Made by a program: the position numbers and the translations under genes
In this document: positions 8,445 to 16,529 of the stretch, one piece after another
Position numbering within the stretch: the stretch's first letter is position 1
How the letters are laid out: the number at the start of each line of letters is the position of its first letter
Assembly (NCBI GenBank): GCA_036725605.1
Contig: DAIMDW010000001.1
Span: 616,863 to 680,862, forward strand
Direction of reading: 5' to 3'
Source of the DNA: CALBTQ01 sp036725605
GTDB lineage: Bacteria; Lernaellota; Lernaellaia; Lernaellales; Lernaellaceae
DNA: 64,000 bases
The notes under the pieces: generated by a model
Database searches by the model: none
The model's input: only the letters and a program-made list of their open reading frames with translations
Told to the model about the DNA's origin: nothing

Positions 8445-10220
8445 ATGAAGCAGTTTTTTTATTTAATGGCGACAATCGCGTTCTGCCTGGTTGCGAGCAT
8501 GTTCTTGTCCGCTTGCTCTTGCGATAACGACGACGATGACGACGACGATGCGGCGGCCGATATGGTGGTCACCAACGCCACGATTTTCACCGCCGATCCC
8601 GACAATCCGTGGGCCGAAGCCCTGGCGGTTCGCGACGGTAAATTCGTCTACGTCGGCGACGAAGCGGGCGTGCAAGGCTTCATCGGCAAACAGACGCAGC
8701 AGGTTGACGCGCAGGGCTTCTGGGTGACGCCGGGCTTCGTCGACAATCATTGCCACACGGTGTGGATCGGCTCGATGATGGCGCTGATGGCTTCTTTGTA
8801 CGGCCTGAACTCCCTGACGGACATTGTCGCGACGATTCAGGCGTGGTCGGCGCAAACGCCGGAACTGCCCTTCGTCATGGCCATCGGCTGGACGCTGGGC
8901 CAGATTCCCGGCGACGAGCTGCCGGACGCGGCTTTGGCCGACACCATTCTGGCGGATCGTCCGCTGATCCTGTGGGGCGAAGGCGGGCATGCGGGCTGGC
9001 TCAACACGATGGCGCTGGAGCTCTTGCAGGAACGCAACGCGGCGGCGTTCGCCACGCTCGTCCCCGAATTGGACGGCGAAGGCAAGCCCACGGGATTTCT
9101 CAATCACTTCTACAAGTACAATCCCTTCGACTTTTTCACTCAGGATGAATTCGGGAGCGAAACCCAGGCGGCCATGGCCTACGCGGTGCAGGAAGTGCTG
9201 GCCGAGGCGTTGAAAACCGGGGTGACGACGATGAACGATATCCAGATTTACCAGACGTTCCTGCCGTTCATCGAGCAATTCCAGGAGGCGGGCGTGTTCG
9301 ACAAGACGCGCATTCGCCTGGCGTACTTCATCGAGCCGACCACCCTCGCCGCCCCGGACACGCTGACGGATAACCTGATGGCCTGGCAGACGTGGGGAAC
9401 GACCGTCAGCGACGAACACTTGATTGCCGGCGAGTCGGTTAAGCTCTATATCGACGGCGTGGCGGGCAATCACACGGCCTTTTTAAGCGAGCCGTATACC
9501 GACGCCCCCGACGTGTACGGTGAACCGGAGTGGAGCGCGGCGGAATTCGATCAGGTCGCCGTTCTGGTCGATAGCCTCGGGCTCCAAATGCATACGCACG
9601 GCATCGGCGACGCGGGCATCACGCGGATTATCGACAGCTACCAACGCGCCGCCGAGGTCAACGGCGATTGGGATGCGCGCCACAGCATCGAGCACGTCGA
9701 AATGATTCAACCGGCGGACATGCCGCGCATGGCGGCCGACGATATATACGCTTCGATGCAGCCTTCGCACTTCTTCGGCAACGACGAAAATTGCATCGAG
9801 GTGATCGGCGAGGAACGCACGGCCGCGATGATGCCCTGGGGCAGCATCGAGGCCGCCGGCGTCAACCTGACCTTCGGCAGCGATTGGGTGGCCGCGCCGA
9901 TCAATCCGTTCTACGGGCTGATTATCGCCGCCACGCGCATGAACTACCTGGGCGAACAGAACTGGCACCCGGAGGATGCGGTCGATTTCAACAACGCCCT
10001 GACCCATTACACGCTCGACAGCGCCAGGATGCTGAAAATGGACGAGGAGATCGGCTCGATCCGGGGAGGAAAATACGCCGATTTCGTTCTGTTCTCCATC
10101 GACGTGTCGCAAATCATCACGCCCCAATTTCTGATGGAGCACGGATTCGAAATCGGGAGCCTCGACGATTTCGTGAGCATGACGGTCGTGGGCGGTGAGG
10201 TCGTTTATCAAGCGGAGTGA
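8445..10220 (+). CDS. Asp-rich lipoprotein amidohydrolase (YtcJ-like, amidohydrolase 3)
   Basis: 591 residues from the ATG at 8445, which follows GGGAGAG. The N-terminus is a lipoprotein signal with lipobox LSAC (Cys24), followed by CDNDDDDDDD, so the enzyme is tethered to a membrane by a short acidic linker. The mature part begins VVTNATIFTADPDNPWAEA, typical of metal-dependent YtcJ-type amidohydrolases. A metal-binding DNHCHT motif, a SIEHVEMI segment and the late GSDWVAAPINP containing the catalytic Asp are visible. The substrate is unknown; relatives hydrolyse amides and cyclic amides. It stands alone, with a repeat cluster downstream. Confidence 0.85.
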   Translation: MKQFFYLMATIAFCLVASMFLSACSCDNDDDDDDDAAADMVVTNATIFTADPDNPWAEALAVRDGKFVYVGDEAGVQGFIGKQTQQVDAQGFWVTPGFVDNHCHTVWIGSMMALMASLYGLNSLTDIVATIQAWSAQTPELPFVMAIGWTLGQIPGDELPDAALADTILADRPLILWGEGGHAGWLNTMALELLQERNAAAFATLVPELDGEGKPTGFLNHFYKYNPFDFFTQDEFGSETQAAMAYAVQEVLAEALKTGVTTMNDIQIYQTFLPFIEQFQEAGVFDKTRIRLAYFIEPTTLAAPDTLTDNLMAWQTWGTTVSDEHLIAGESVKLYIDGVAGNHTAFLSEPYTDAPDVYGEPEWSAAEFDQVAVLVDSLGLQMHTHGIGDAGITRIIDSYQRAAEVNGDWDARHSIEHVEMIQPADMPRMAADDIYASMQPSHFFGNDENCIEVIGEERTAAMMPWGSIEAAGVNLTFGSDWVAAPINPFYGLIIAATRMNYLGEQNWHPEDAVDFNNALTHYTLDSARMLKMDEEIGSIRGGKYADFVLFSIDVSQIITPQFLMEHGFEIGSLDDFVSMTVVGGEVVYQAE

Positions 10221-10240
10221 GCGCCTCCCCATCGCTTGCT

Positions 10241-10585
10241 GATTGCCGAATTGGGACATCCAGCGCCCCGAAGGGGCGGATGGTCAGTAGCGAAGGGCGA
10301 TAGCCCTGGAAAACGCAGCTCACCCAGACCATCCAACCCCGATAAGGGGTGAAGGAATCTTTGACGATTCGTATCAACGAGTTTACCTACACCCCTTTCA
10401 GGGGTTTGCTTGAATTTGCTCCATCTTATACCAGGGCTTCCGACTTCGTTCCGCTGGGTGCGCAACTTCGTCGGACAGGAAAGCCCTTCGCTATTGACCT
10501 ACGCCCTGCGGGCTTGAAGAGCCTACGCGGGAATTAATTTCAATATTGTTCGACTTCGTCCGGTTTTCTTCTCGTGATACCCTAG
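10241..10585 (+). repeat. dispersed palindrome-rich repeat, copy A
   Basis: Similar over its whole length, in opposite orientation, to 31287-31653. Shared landmarks include the palindromic block around GCCCCGAAGGGGCGGATGGT, the segment CAGTAGCGAAGGGC-GATAGCCCTGG, a GCCCTTCGCTA-TTGACCTACGCCCTGCGGGCTT block, and the end ACTTCGTCCGGTTTTCTTCT followed by a CCTAG. The middle is variable, with small hairpins such as ACCCC-N-GGGGT. No open frame is conserved between copies. Confidence 0.8.
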
Positions 10586-10644
10586 AGCGGCGGGTGGCAC
10601 TGTTTTGCGAGCGAAGCATCTGAGCGAGCATAACAGTGAACACG

Positions 10645-10850
10645 GGGGCTGTTGAAAAAGTCGAATATAGCGAAAAACGTGTCATTCCGACCGTAGCGAC
10701 CCTGTCCGCCGAAGCCTTGGCGAAGGCGGAAGCGAAGTGGAGGAATCCCTTAAGGGTTCAATCATAAAGGGATTTCTCGGCTCGCCCAAAAGGGCTCGCT
10801 CGAAATGACAATGTTGCGTTTTCTCGGGATAGGCATTTTTCAACAGCTCC
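10645..10850. mobile_element. MITE-like element with 15-bp terminal inverted repeats
   Basis: The ends GGGGCTGTTGAAAAA (10645-10659) and its imperfect reverse complement TTTTTCAACAGCTCC (10836-10850) match at 14 of 15 positions. The interior contains a second inverted pair, GTCATTCCGAC near 10681 and CTCGAAATGAC near 10799-10809, and the AATCCCTT/AAGGGATT hairpin. At 206 bp with no transposase frame it looks like a non-autonomous element mobilised in trans by an insertion sequence with GCTGTTGAAAAA ends. Confidence 0.6.
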
Positions 10851-11001
10851 ACACGAATCATTTTCGGCGGCACTGCTATACGAGCGAGCCAGGCGAGCGA
10901 GTTTATCAGTGTTCAAATATAACACTGATAAGCCTTATTGCGTTCGGCGTATCAGTGCCACCGAGATGATATTTGTAGGAGCGAACTGCCAATTTAAACA
11001 T

Positions 11002-11037
11002 CGACGCCAAGGCTCAATGCCTTGGCGTCGTTTTTTT
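11002..11037. terminator. strong hairpin with T-tract, probably a terminator
   Basis: A 12-bp perfect stem (CGACGCCAAGGC / GCCTTGGCGTCG) with a 5-base loop is followed by seven T on the plus strand. The nearest gene ends leftward at 11052 on the minus strand, for which the hairpin is preceded by A's and followed by a weaker ATGTTTAAATT, so it may work in both directions. Confidence 0.7.
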
Positions 11038-11051
11038 GCTGCGATGAAAAT

Positions 11052-12764
11052 TTACGCGGTTTGGACGTTGGCCGCGTCTTCCAGGCCCAGCTCCTCGATG
11101 GCGATCTGGCGCATCTTGAATTTCTGGATTTTGCCGGTGACGGTCATCGGGAAATCCTCGGCCGTGCCGACGAACTTCCAGTAGCGCGGGACCTTATGGT
11201 GCGTGATTTTGCCTTTGCAGTAGGCGCGGATTTCCTCTTCGGTCGCCTGCTCGCCGTCGCGGCACAGCACCCAGGCCATGAGTTCCTCGCCGTACTTGAT
11301 GTCGGGCACGCCGATGACGTACACGTCCATCACCTTGGGCATGCCGCGGAGGAATTCCTCGATCTCGCGCGGGTACAGGTTTTCGCCGCCGCGGATGACC
11401 ATTTCCTTGATGCGGCCGGTGATCTTCACGTAGCCGTCGGCGTCCATCACGCCCAGGTCGCCGCTGTGCAGCCAGCGCGCGGTGTCGATGGCCTCGGTGG
11501 TGGCTTCGGGATTGTTGTAGTAGCGGTTCATCACCTGGTAGCCGCGGAAGCAGATTTCGCCCTGTTCGCCGCGCGCCACGACCGCGTCGGTGGCCGGGTT
11601 GATGATCTTGAGTTCCTGCATGGGCATGACGCGCCCGACGCTGCCCACGCGACGCTCGAGCGAATCGTCGCCGCGGGTCATGGTGGTGACCGGCGAGGAT
11701 TCGGTCTGGCCGTAGGCGATGCACACGTCGACCATGTTCATTTTGTCGATGACCGCGCGCATGGTGTCGATGGGACACGGGGCGCCGGCCATGATGCCGG
11801 TGCGCAAATGCGAAACATCGTACTTGGCGAAGTCGGGATGATTCAGCAGCGCGATGAACATGGTGGGCACGCCGTTGAGCGCGGTGCATTTTTCGGCGTC
11901 GATGGCCTTGAACACCTCTTCGGGCATGAACACCGGCGCGGGCAGCACCATCGTCGCGCCCTGGCTGACGCAGGCGATGCTGGACATGACCATGCCGAAG
12001 CAGTGGTAGAACGGCACGGGAATGCACAGGCGGTCGCCTTCTTTCAATTGCATGATGTGCGCGACGTGGTGACCGTTGTTGAGGATGTTGAAGTGGCTGA
12101 GCGTCACGCCCTTGGGAAAGCCCGTCGTGCCCGAGGTGTACTGGATGTTGATGTCGTTGTCGGGTTCGAGTTTGCCGAGAATCTCGCGCATTTTGGCGGC
12201 GGACTCGCCCTTGCCCAACTCGATGATGTCGGCCAGCAGGTACTGGCCGGGCAGTTTCTGATCGAAGTTGATCACGCGCTTGAGCTGCGGCAGCTTGTCG
12301 GCTTTGATCTTGCCTTCTTCGCACTCGGCGATTTCGGGGCAGACCTCCAGCAGCATCTCGCGATAGAGCGAGGACTTGAAGGAATCCATCAGAATGATGG
12401 TTTCGGCTTCGGACTGCTGGAGCGCGTATTCCAACTCGTGGGTGCGATAGGCCGGGTTGATGTTGACCAGCACCGCGCCGATCTTGGCCGTGGCGTACTG
12501 CACGACGATCCATTCCCACCGGTTGACCGACCAGATGGCCACGTGCTCGTTGCGGCGCACGCCAAGTTTTAATAGGCCTTTGGCCAGATTGTCGGTCAGT
12601 TCGTTGAATTCCCGGTAGGTGAAACGCACGTCTTGAAACACCGAAACCATGCATTCGCGGTCGGGAAACGTGGCGGCGGCGTGCTCGAGCAACTCGCCGA
12701 GGGTCAGGTACAACAGGGACAATTCGCTGGAACCGTGACTGTAACTCGGGTTTTTGACCGTCAT
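11052..12764 (-). CDS. AMP-dependent acyl-CoA synthetase (fatty acid-CoA ligase)
   Basis: 570 residues. It activates a carboxylic acid with ATP and joins it to CoA. The adenylation P-loop YTSGTTGFPKG, the AYGQTESSP motif, the hinge YVKITGRIKEMVIRGGENLY and the C-terminal catalytic lysine in MTVTGKIQKF are all present. Length and motifs fit the FadD/medium-chain acyl-CoA ligase group; chain length cannot be read from sequence. The ATG at 12764 is chosen because GGGAGAT lies 7 bases upstream; the frame extends to 12785. It is transcribed divergently from the peroxiredoxin gene. Confidence 0.9.
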   Translation of the reverse strand: MTVKNPSYSHGSSELSLLYLTLGELLEHAAATFPDRECMVSVFQDVRFTYREFNELTDNLAKGLLKLGVRRNEHVAIWSVNRWEWIVVQYATAKIGAVLVNINPAYRTHELEYALQQSEAETIILMDSFKSSLYREMLLEVCPEIAECEEGKIKADKLPQLKRVINFDQKLPGQYLLADIIELGKGESAAKMREILGKLEPDNDINIQYTSGTTGFPKGVTLSHFNILNNGHHVAHIMQLKEGDRLCIPVPFYHCFGMVMSSIACVSQGATMVLPAPVFMPEEVFKAIDAEKCTALNGVPTMFIALLNHPDFAKYDVSHLRTGIMAGAPCPIDTMRAVIDKMNMVDVCIAYGQTESSPVTTMTRGDDSLERRVGSVGRVMPMQELKIINPATDAVVARGEQGEICFRGYQVMNRYYNNPEATTEAIDTARWLHSGDLGVMDADGYVKITGRIKEMVIRGGENLYPREIEEFLRGMPKVMDVYVIGVPDIKYGEELMAWVLCRDGEQATEEEIRAYCKGKITHHKVPRYWKFVGTAEDFPMTVTGKIQKFKMRQIAIEELGLEDAANVQTA

Positions 12765-12813
12765 GCTTTTATCTCCCATCTGCAAGTACGTTCAGTCGCA
12801 AAAGTCGCGCAGC

Positions 12814-12841
12814 ATTGTGCAAAAATCGCCCGGGATGTCAA
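12814..12841 (-). promoter_or_regulatory. candidate promoter for the acyl-CoA synthetase gene
   Basis: On the minus strand, TTGACA (12836-12841) is followed after 16 bases by CACAAT (12814-12819, four of six matches to TATAAT). The start codon is 50 bases downstream. Confidence 0.4.
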
Positions 12842-13019
12842 GCCGAGAATGGGTCGATGCGCCCGGGCGGAGCCGACCGAAGGTAGGCACAAAACGATCA
12901 TCAATTGGAGAAATGCATCAGGCTCGTCGCGGCAAAATCGGATTCACAGACGCGACGCAACCTGTTATTATCCCGCCGACAACACTCGTTTAAGGATCGG
13001 CATCACTTGGGGAGGGACG

Positions 13020-13481
13020 ATGCTAAAGGTCTACGATCGAGCGCCCACGTTTACCGCCCACACGCACACCGGCGGGACTTTTAATCTGCAACATGCGCGG
13101 CAGGAAAATACGATCGTGCTGGTGTTCCTGCGCGGTTTTTTGTGTCCCTTCTCACGCAAGCATCTGCTCGCGTTGCGCGACAGCATCGACCATTTTCATT
13201 CGATGGACGCGTTGGTCGTCGTCGTGGCGCGGCACGACTACGCGCCAATGAAGGCGTTCTGGAAGGAACACAAGCTGCCGTTCATCGGCATTCCCGATCC
13301 GCAGGGAAAGATCGGCAAACAATATGACCAGAAGTGGAAGCCGTGGCGGTTGGGATTGATGCCGGCGTTGTTCATCGTCGATCGCGACGGGCTGATCGCC
13401 CACGCGCATTACAGCAAGGGCATGACCGACATCCCGAGCAACGAGAGCTTGTTCAGTCATTTACGGCAATTGAAGCGCTGA
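13020..13481 (+). CDS. peroxiredoxin-like (AhpC/TSA) protein
   Basis: 153 residues. The thioredoxin-fold pattern is clear: an N-terminal DRAPTFTAHTHTGGTF, then VLVFLRGFLCPFSRKHL with a single active-site Cys (Cys42) in a CPFS context, and LMPALFIVDRDG containing the cis-Pro position. The second Cys of a CxxC pair is Ser45, so it would act as a one-Cys peroxiredoxin or use another thiol partner. The start follows GGGGAGGG by three bases. A frame extending upstream to 12633 has no coding character. Confidence 0.8.
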   Translation: MLKVYDRAPTFTAHTHTGGTFNLQHARQENTIVLVFLRGFLCPFSRKHLLALRDSIDHFHSMDALVVVVARHDYAPMKAFWKEHKLPFIGIPDPQGKIGKQYDQKWKPWRLGLMPALFIVDRDGLIAHAHYSKGMTDIPSNESLFSHLRQLKR

Positions 13482-13556
13482 CCGTCGGCCCTTGCCCCGG
13501 CGGGCGATCGGTGTTTTGATAAAGATTATCCTTTCACCCAAAATTCGAGGCACGCC

Positions 13557-14210
13557 ATGACCGCAGCATCTCAACAAGCGTTGACCGGTTTACGCGACCT
13601 TTCCACGCTGCAGTGGTACGTGATTCCGCTGCTGGCGATCGTCATGCTCGTTTACGCCAAGGAAATCAACAAGGCGCGACTGAGCGGCAACTGGAACGCG
13701 GTGTTCGCCGGATTGACCGTGTTCGGCATGGATTTCGTCAACGAAACGTGGAACGGCTGGGTGCTGGCGATCGGCGGACGTTCGGCGGTGTGGACGACGC
13801 CGGGGCCGACGGCGCTACGCACGATGGCCGGCTGGAACATCGAGATCATGTTCATGTTTCTACTGGCGGGGATCATTTATTATTATTCGTTGTCGCCGAA
13901 CAAAGAGGAGAAGATTCTCGGTTTGCGCAACGACTGGTTCTGGGCCATCGGCTTCAGCGTCTTCTGCGTGTTCGTCGAGTGCCTGCTGAACATGGGCGAC
14001 CATCTGGTCTGGGAGTATGAATACTGGTTCCTGTCGTTCAAAGGCGTGTGGTTGATCTTCTTCTTCGGCTACTTCCACTTCTTCGTCGCCACGCTGCTCG
14101 TGGTGCGCCTCAAGACGATCAAAGCCAAGGCGATCGCCGTGGGATCGATGTACGGCCTGGCGATCTTGATGAACATTTTCGGCATGGGGATCATGGGCTG
14201 GGTGTATTGA
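13557..14210 (+). CDS. conserved-looking integral membrane protein, unknown function
   Basis: 217 residues with about six hydrophobic helices and charged short loops. Notable features are aromatic-rich segments (ETWNGWVLAIGGRSAVW, MGDHLVWEYEYWF) and polar residues inside helices (NIEIMFMF, DFVNE), which could form a binding site. I do not recognise the family. It follows the peroxiredoxin gene by 75 bases in the same direction. Confidence 0.65.
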   Translation: MTAASQQALTGLRDLSTLQWYVIPLLAIVMLVYAKEINKARLSGNWNAVFAGLTVFGMDFVNETWNGWVLAIGGRSAVWTTPGPTALRTMAGWNIEIMFMFLLAGIIYYYSLSPNKEEKILGLRNDWFWAIGFSVFCVFVECLLNMGDHLVWEYEYWFLSFKGVWLIFFFGYFHFFVATLLVVRLKTIKAKAIAVGSMYGLAILMNIFGMGIMGWVY

Positions 14211-14255
14211 GTATCAGGGCATTCGGCTCGTATCCCTAAAATGCGGGAGGTAAAA

Positions 14256-14609
14256 ATGAGACCTTGGTTATTGTTTGCATTGCTGTGTGTATCGGTGTGC
14301 TTGTCGGTCGGCCTGCTTATTGCCTGCGGGGACGACGATGACGACGATGACGACAACAACGACGCGGGCGACGACGACGACAATACGACCGGAACCGGTT
14401 GCGCCGGCATCTGCCAGCGTGGCTATGAGTGCTTCGGCGACGAATACTATGAATACGGCGGCTACGAAAACATGGACGAGTGCATCGAGCAATGCGAAAA
14501 CGACATGGCGAGCCTCGACGAAACGACCGCCAATTGCATCTTCGGCTGTAATAGCATTACCGATTGCGAAGACTGGGCGGCCTGCACCAGCGCCTGCGCG
14601 GGATACTGA
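14256..14609 (+). CDS. small Cys-rich, Asp-rich lipoprotein
   Basis: 117 residues from the ATG at 14256, preceded by GGGAGGTAAAA. The signal peptide ends in lipobox LIAC (Cys24), directly followed by GDDDDDDDD and a second acidic run. The C-terminal domain has many cysteines (CAGICQRGYECF, DECIEQCEND, NCIFGC, DCEDWAACTSAC) spaced in a way that suggests several disulfides. I do not recognise the domain. A terminator follows at 14635. The acidic tether matches those at 8445 and 58963. Confidence 0.75.
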   Translation: MRPWLLFALLCVSVCLSVGLLIACGDDDDDDDDNNDAGDDDDNTTGTGCAGICQRGYECFGDEYYEYGGYENMDECIEQCENDMASLDETTANCIFGCNSITDCEDWAACTSACAGY

Positions 14610-14634
14610 TCGACAATCAGAAGAACGTTCAACG

Positions 14635-14663
14635 CCGCCGGTCATTGGCCGGCGGTTTTTTTT
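14635..14663 (+). terminator. Rho-independent terminator
   Basis: Stem CCGCCGGTC / GGCCGGCGG (one G-U pair) with a 3-base loop and eight T's, 25 bases after the stop of the Cys-rich lipoprotein gene. Confidence 0.85.
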
Positions 14664-14911
14664 AGGGACCGCTCTCGTACCAGGTATCAACCATATCCAA
14701 GACAAATAACTACATTTTTCGCAAGCGACTTTCCGGGCGACGAAAGCGATTATTGCATTCATCCATAATCATAATTTATTAAGATTGATTATTGACTCAT
14801 TTATTGTGATATGATGTTACTACATTCAAGAAAATTCGTACAGCAGAAGAGAGCGTCTTTCAGAACAGAGGCGTTTTTGACGAACATAAAAACTTTTTAG
14901 GAAAAAACTCC

Positions 14912-15889
14912 ATGTCGACAAAAGTTGTAAAGGGAACTTTCGATATTGGCATCCGAGGAATCAATGGTCCACAAACCACAGGAACCATCGTCAATGATTC
15001 ATGCTTTGATTCACTTCCCGGCGACAGTGAAACAAACCTGAAAATTGAGTATGATAAATGGCTGGAACTCAAAGAAAAAAAGGGCGTATTTAAAGAACTT
15101 GCCAAAACTCAAATCAAAAAGAATGCAACAGCCAAGAAACAAGACGGATTCGAACGGTTTTTACGTTGGCATGTCTGTTTGATGGGGGAAACAAATCCTT
15201 TTCTCTCTCCTCTTTCTCCGGATATCGTCAATGATGAGGATTATAAAATCTATCGATACGACTGGTGCTTTGGCATCACATGTATCAGCGACCATTTTTG
15301 GGATTGGCAAGCGGCACTCCGAAGCGGAAGTTCAATCGCATTTCACCTGATCTTAAGCTGTGACGAAGATGTGGGATTTACCACCGTTGCGGCAGATTTG
15401 CACAGCCTTCATCCATCACGAAATACGAAGTCGGTTTTTGAACGAATCTCACCGTACTTGCTGAAGGGATTGTCAACGGCAAGCACAGCGGGAGAGTCGC
15501 TTTATCCCGGATTAAAACAAAGCACCAAAGCATTGTCGATGTTGACGAATTTCATCGAATCCGAGCAGGGGGATGAGAAAAATTGGTTCCTTTACAATAT
15601 CCTCGACGAAAGGCGCAACAGCCATGCAATTGAATGGCGAATCGACACGAAAGTTCTAAGACAGTTCGGCCCGCTTTTACGGGGTTCCATCGTCCTGGCG
15701 TTTCATGGAAACCAGAATCTGGATCAAAATGGAAAACCAACCCGTCGTATCCGAATTACGGCTCGCCCCCAATTGGGTTTTCTGGAACATGACGAAATTA
15801 GTTTCATTTGGCCAACCGAATATTTGCCCGAAGGCAAACAAATCGCCATTGATGTAAAACCCGTTCCTGCCGAGAAGTCACTCGGGTAG
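14912..15889 (+). CDS. hypothetical protein in AT-rich island 2
   Basis: 325 residues, soluble, lower in GC than the flanking chromosome. I do not recognise it. The N-terminus (KGTFDIGIRGINGPQTTGTI) is beta-rich and the centre holds an aromatic/Cys stretch (YRYDWCFGITCISDHFWDW); no catalytic motif is evident. Its stop abuts the relic of a dehydrogenase gene (15893-15960). Position beside an EVE-like gene suggests accessory, possibly defence-related, cargo, but that is inference. Confidence 0.6.
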   Translation: MSTKVVKGTFDIGIRGINGPQTTGTIVNDSCFDSLPGDSETNLKIEYDKWLELKEKKGVFKELAKTQIKKNATAKKQDGFERFLRWHVCLMGETNPFLSPLSPDIVNDEDYKIYRYDWCFGITCISDHFWDWQAALRSGSSIAFHLILSCDEDVGFTTVAADLHSLHPSRNTKSVFERISPYLLKGLSTASTAGESLYPGLKQSTKALSMLTNFIESEQGDEKNWFLYNILDERRNSHAIEWRIDTKVLRQFGPLLRGSIVLAFHGNQNLDQNGKPTRRIRITARPQLGFLEHDEISFIWPTEYLPEGKQIAIDVKPVPAEKSLG

Positions 15890-15892
15890 ATC

Positions 15893-15960
15893 GTTTGGTC
15901 CTCGAATAGGTGCGCGTGCACGTCGTCGAGTTTACGGATGAAATCCATCAAGGTCATTGA
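15893..15960 (-). pseudogene. relic of the 3' end of a saccharopine-dehydrogenase-like gene
   Basis: On the minus strand this stretch encodes MDFIRKLDDVHAHLF, nearly identical to the C-terminus of the intact gene at 17017-18093 (MDFIRELDDVHVHPF). Over a 40-base core (15909-15948) only four bases differ from the intact copy. The rest of the gene is missing: the frame is cut off by island sequence on both sides. Confidence 0.75.
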
Positions 15961-16092
15961 CACCTACCCTGTGAATTTCATAAATAAAAAGACCGCTCCG
16001 CCTAATTATCATAATTTATAATTCATATTTATTGACATTATATAATTCATTTTTATAATTATATTATCACACAAAACGAAGAGGAGGGTCCT

Positions 16093-16527
16093 ATGAGTTT
16101 CATATTTCAGGCGATCCCTCAACGATATAATCTGAAAGATCGACTGAAAGAAGGGGACGTCGTTCCATGGATCGCCAGTCGATATCACGATCACATGAAA
16201 ATGGGAGAAGTCGTCTACTTTTGGATGGGTGGCGATCGAAAAACGAAAGGCTTGTACGGCTGGGGAAAAATTACGGATCAAGCGCCGTTTGTCGACTCGA
16301 ACAATGTATATCGGGTCAATGTAAAGATTGAACGTCGCTTCGAGAATTTCATTCCCGTCTCCGCTTTCACCGACGATCCGGTGATGAAAAACCACTTACT
16401 GTTTCGCATGCCCATCGGCACGAATTTCCTCTTGAACGAACAGGAAGAAGCAGCCATCAAGAAGATCATCGCCGACACGCAAAAAAATAACAGTCTTCCC
16501 CGTCCTAACAATGAAGTTGGGGATTAG
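16093..16527 (+). CDS. EVE-like (PUA-superfamily) domain protein
   Basis: 144 residues. The pattern matches EVE domains: an N-terminal FIFQAIPQRYN, then VPWIASRYHDHMKMGEVVYFWMGGD, then GLYGWGKITDQAPF. EVE domains bind modified bases in DNA or RNA and are common in antiphage islands. No effector domain is fused. The start follows GAGGAGGGTCC. The next gene begins 2 bases after the stop, so the two form an operon. AT-rich relative to the chromosome. Confidence 0.5.
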   Translation: MSFIFQAIPQRYNLKDRLKEGDVVPWIASRYHDHMKMGEVVYFWMGGDRKTKGLYGWGKITDQAPFVDSNNVYRVNVKIERRFENFIPVSAFTDDPVMKNHLLFRMPIGTNFLLNEQEEAAIKKIIADTQKNNSLPRPNNEVGD

Positions 16528-16529
16528 CG

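Larger units (their letters stand above)
10221..11051. other. non-coding repeat cluster
   Basis: About 830 bases with no credible gene. The stretch consists of a dispersed 350-bp repeat (10241-10585), GGCACTG-type palindromic units (10590-10640 and 10866-10963), a MITE-like element (10645-10850) and a strong hairpin (11002-11037). Short open frames here have repeat-derived sequence and no coding signs. Confidence 0.7.

Noticed and set aside
10117..10873. Several 60-90 codon frames in the repeat cluster
   Set aside because: They run across palindromic repeats and are not conserved with the other repeat copy.
11022..12572. 516-codon plus-strand frame opposite the acyl-CoA synthetase
   Set aside because: No signal, domain or start site; composition is His/Asp/Val-rich as expected for the reverse of a GC-rich gene.
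15724..15963. 79-codon minus-strand frame as a gene
   Set aside because: Only the first part resembles a real protein, and that part is the displaced C-terminus of the neighbouring dehydrogenase; the rest is antisense to the 325-residue gene.
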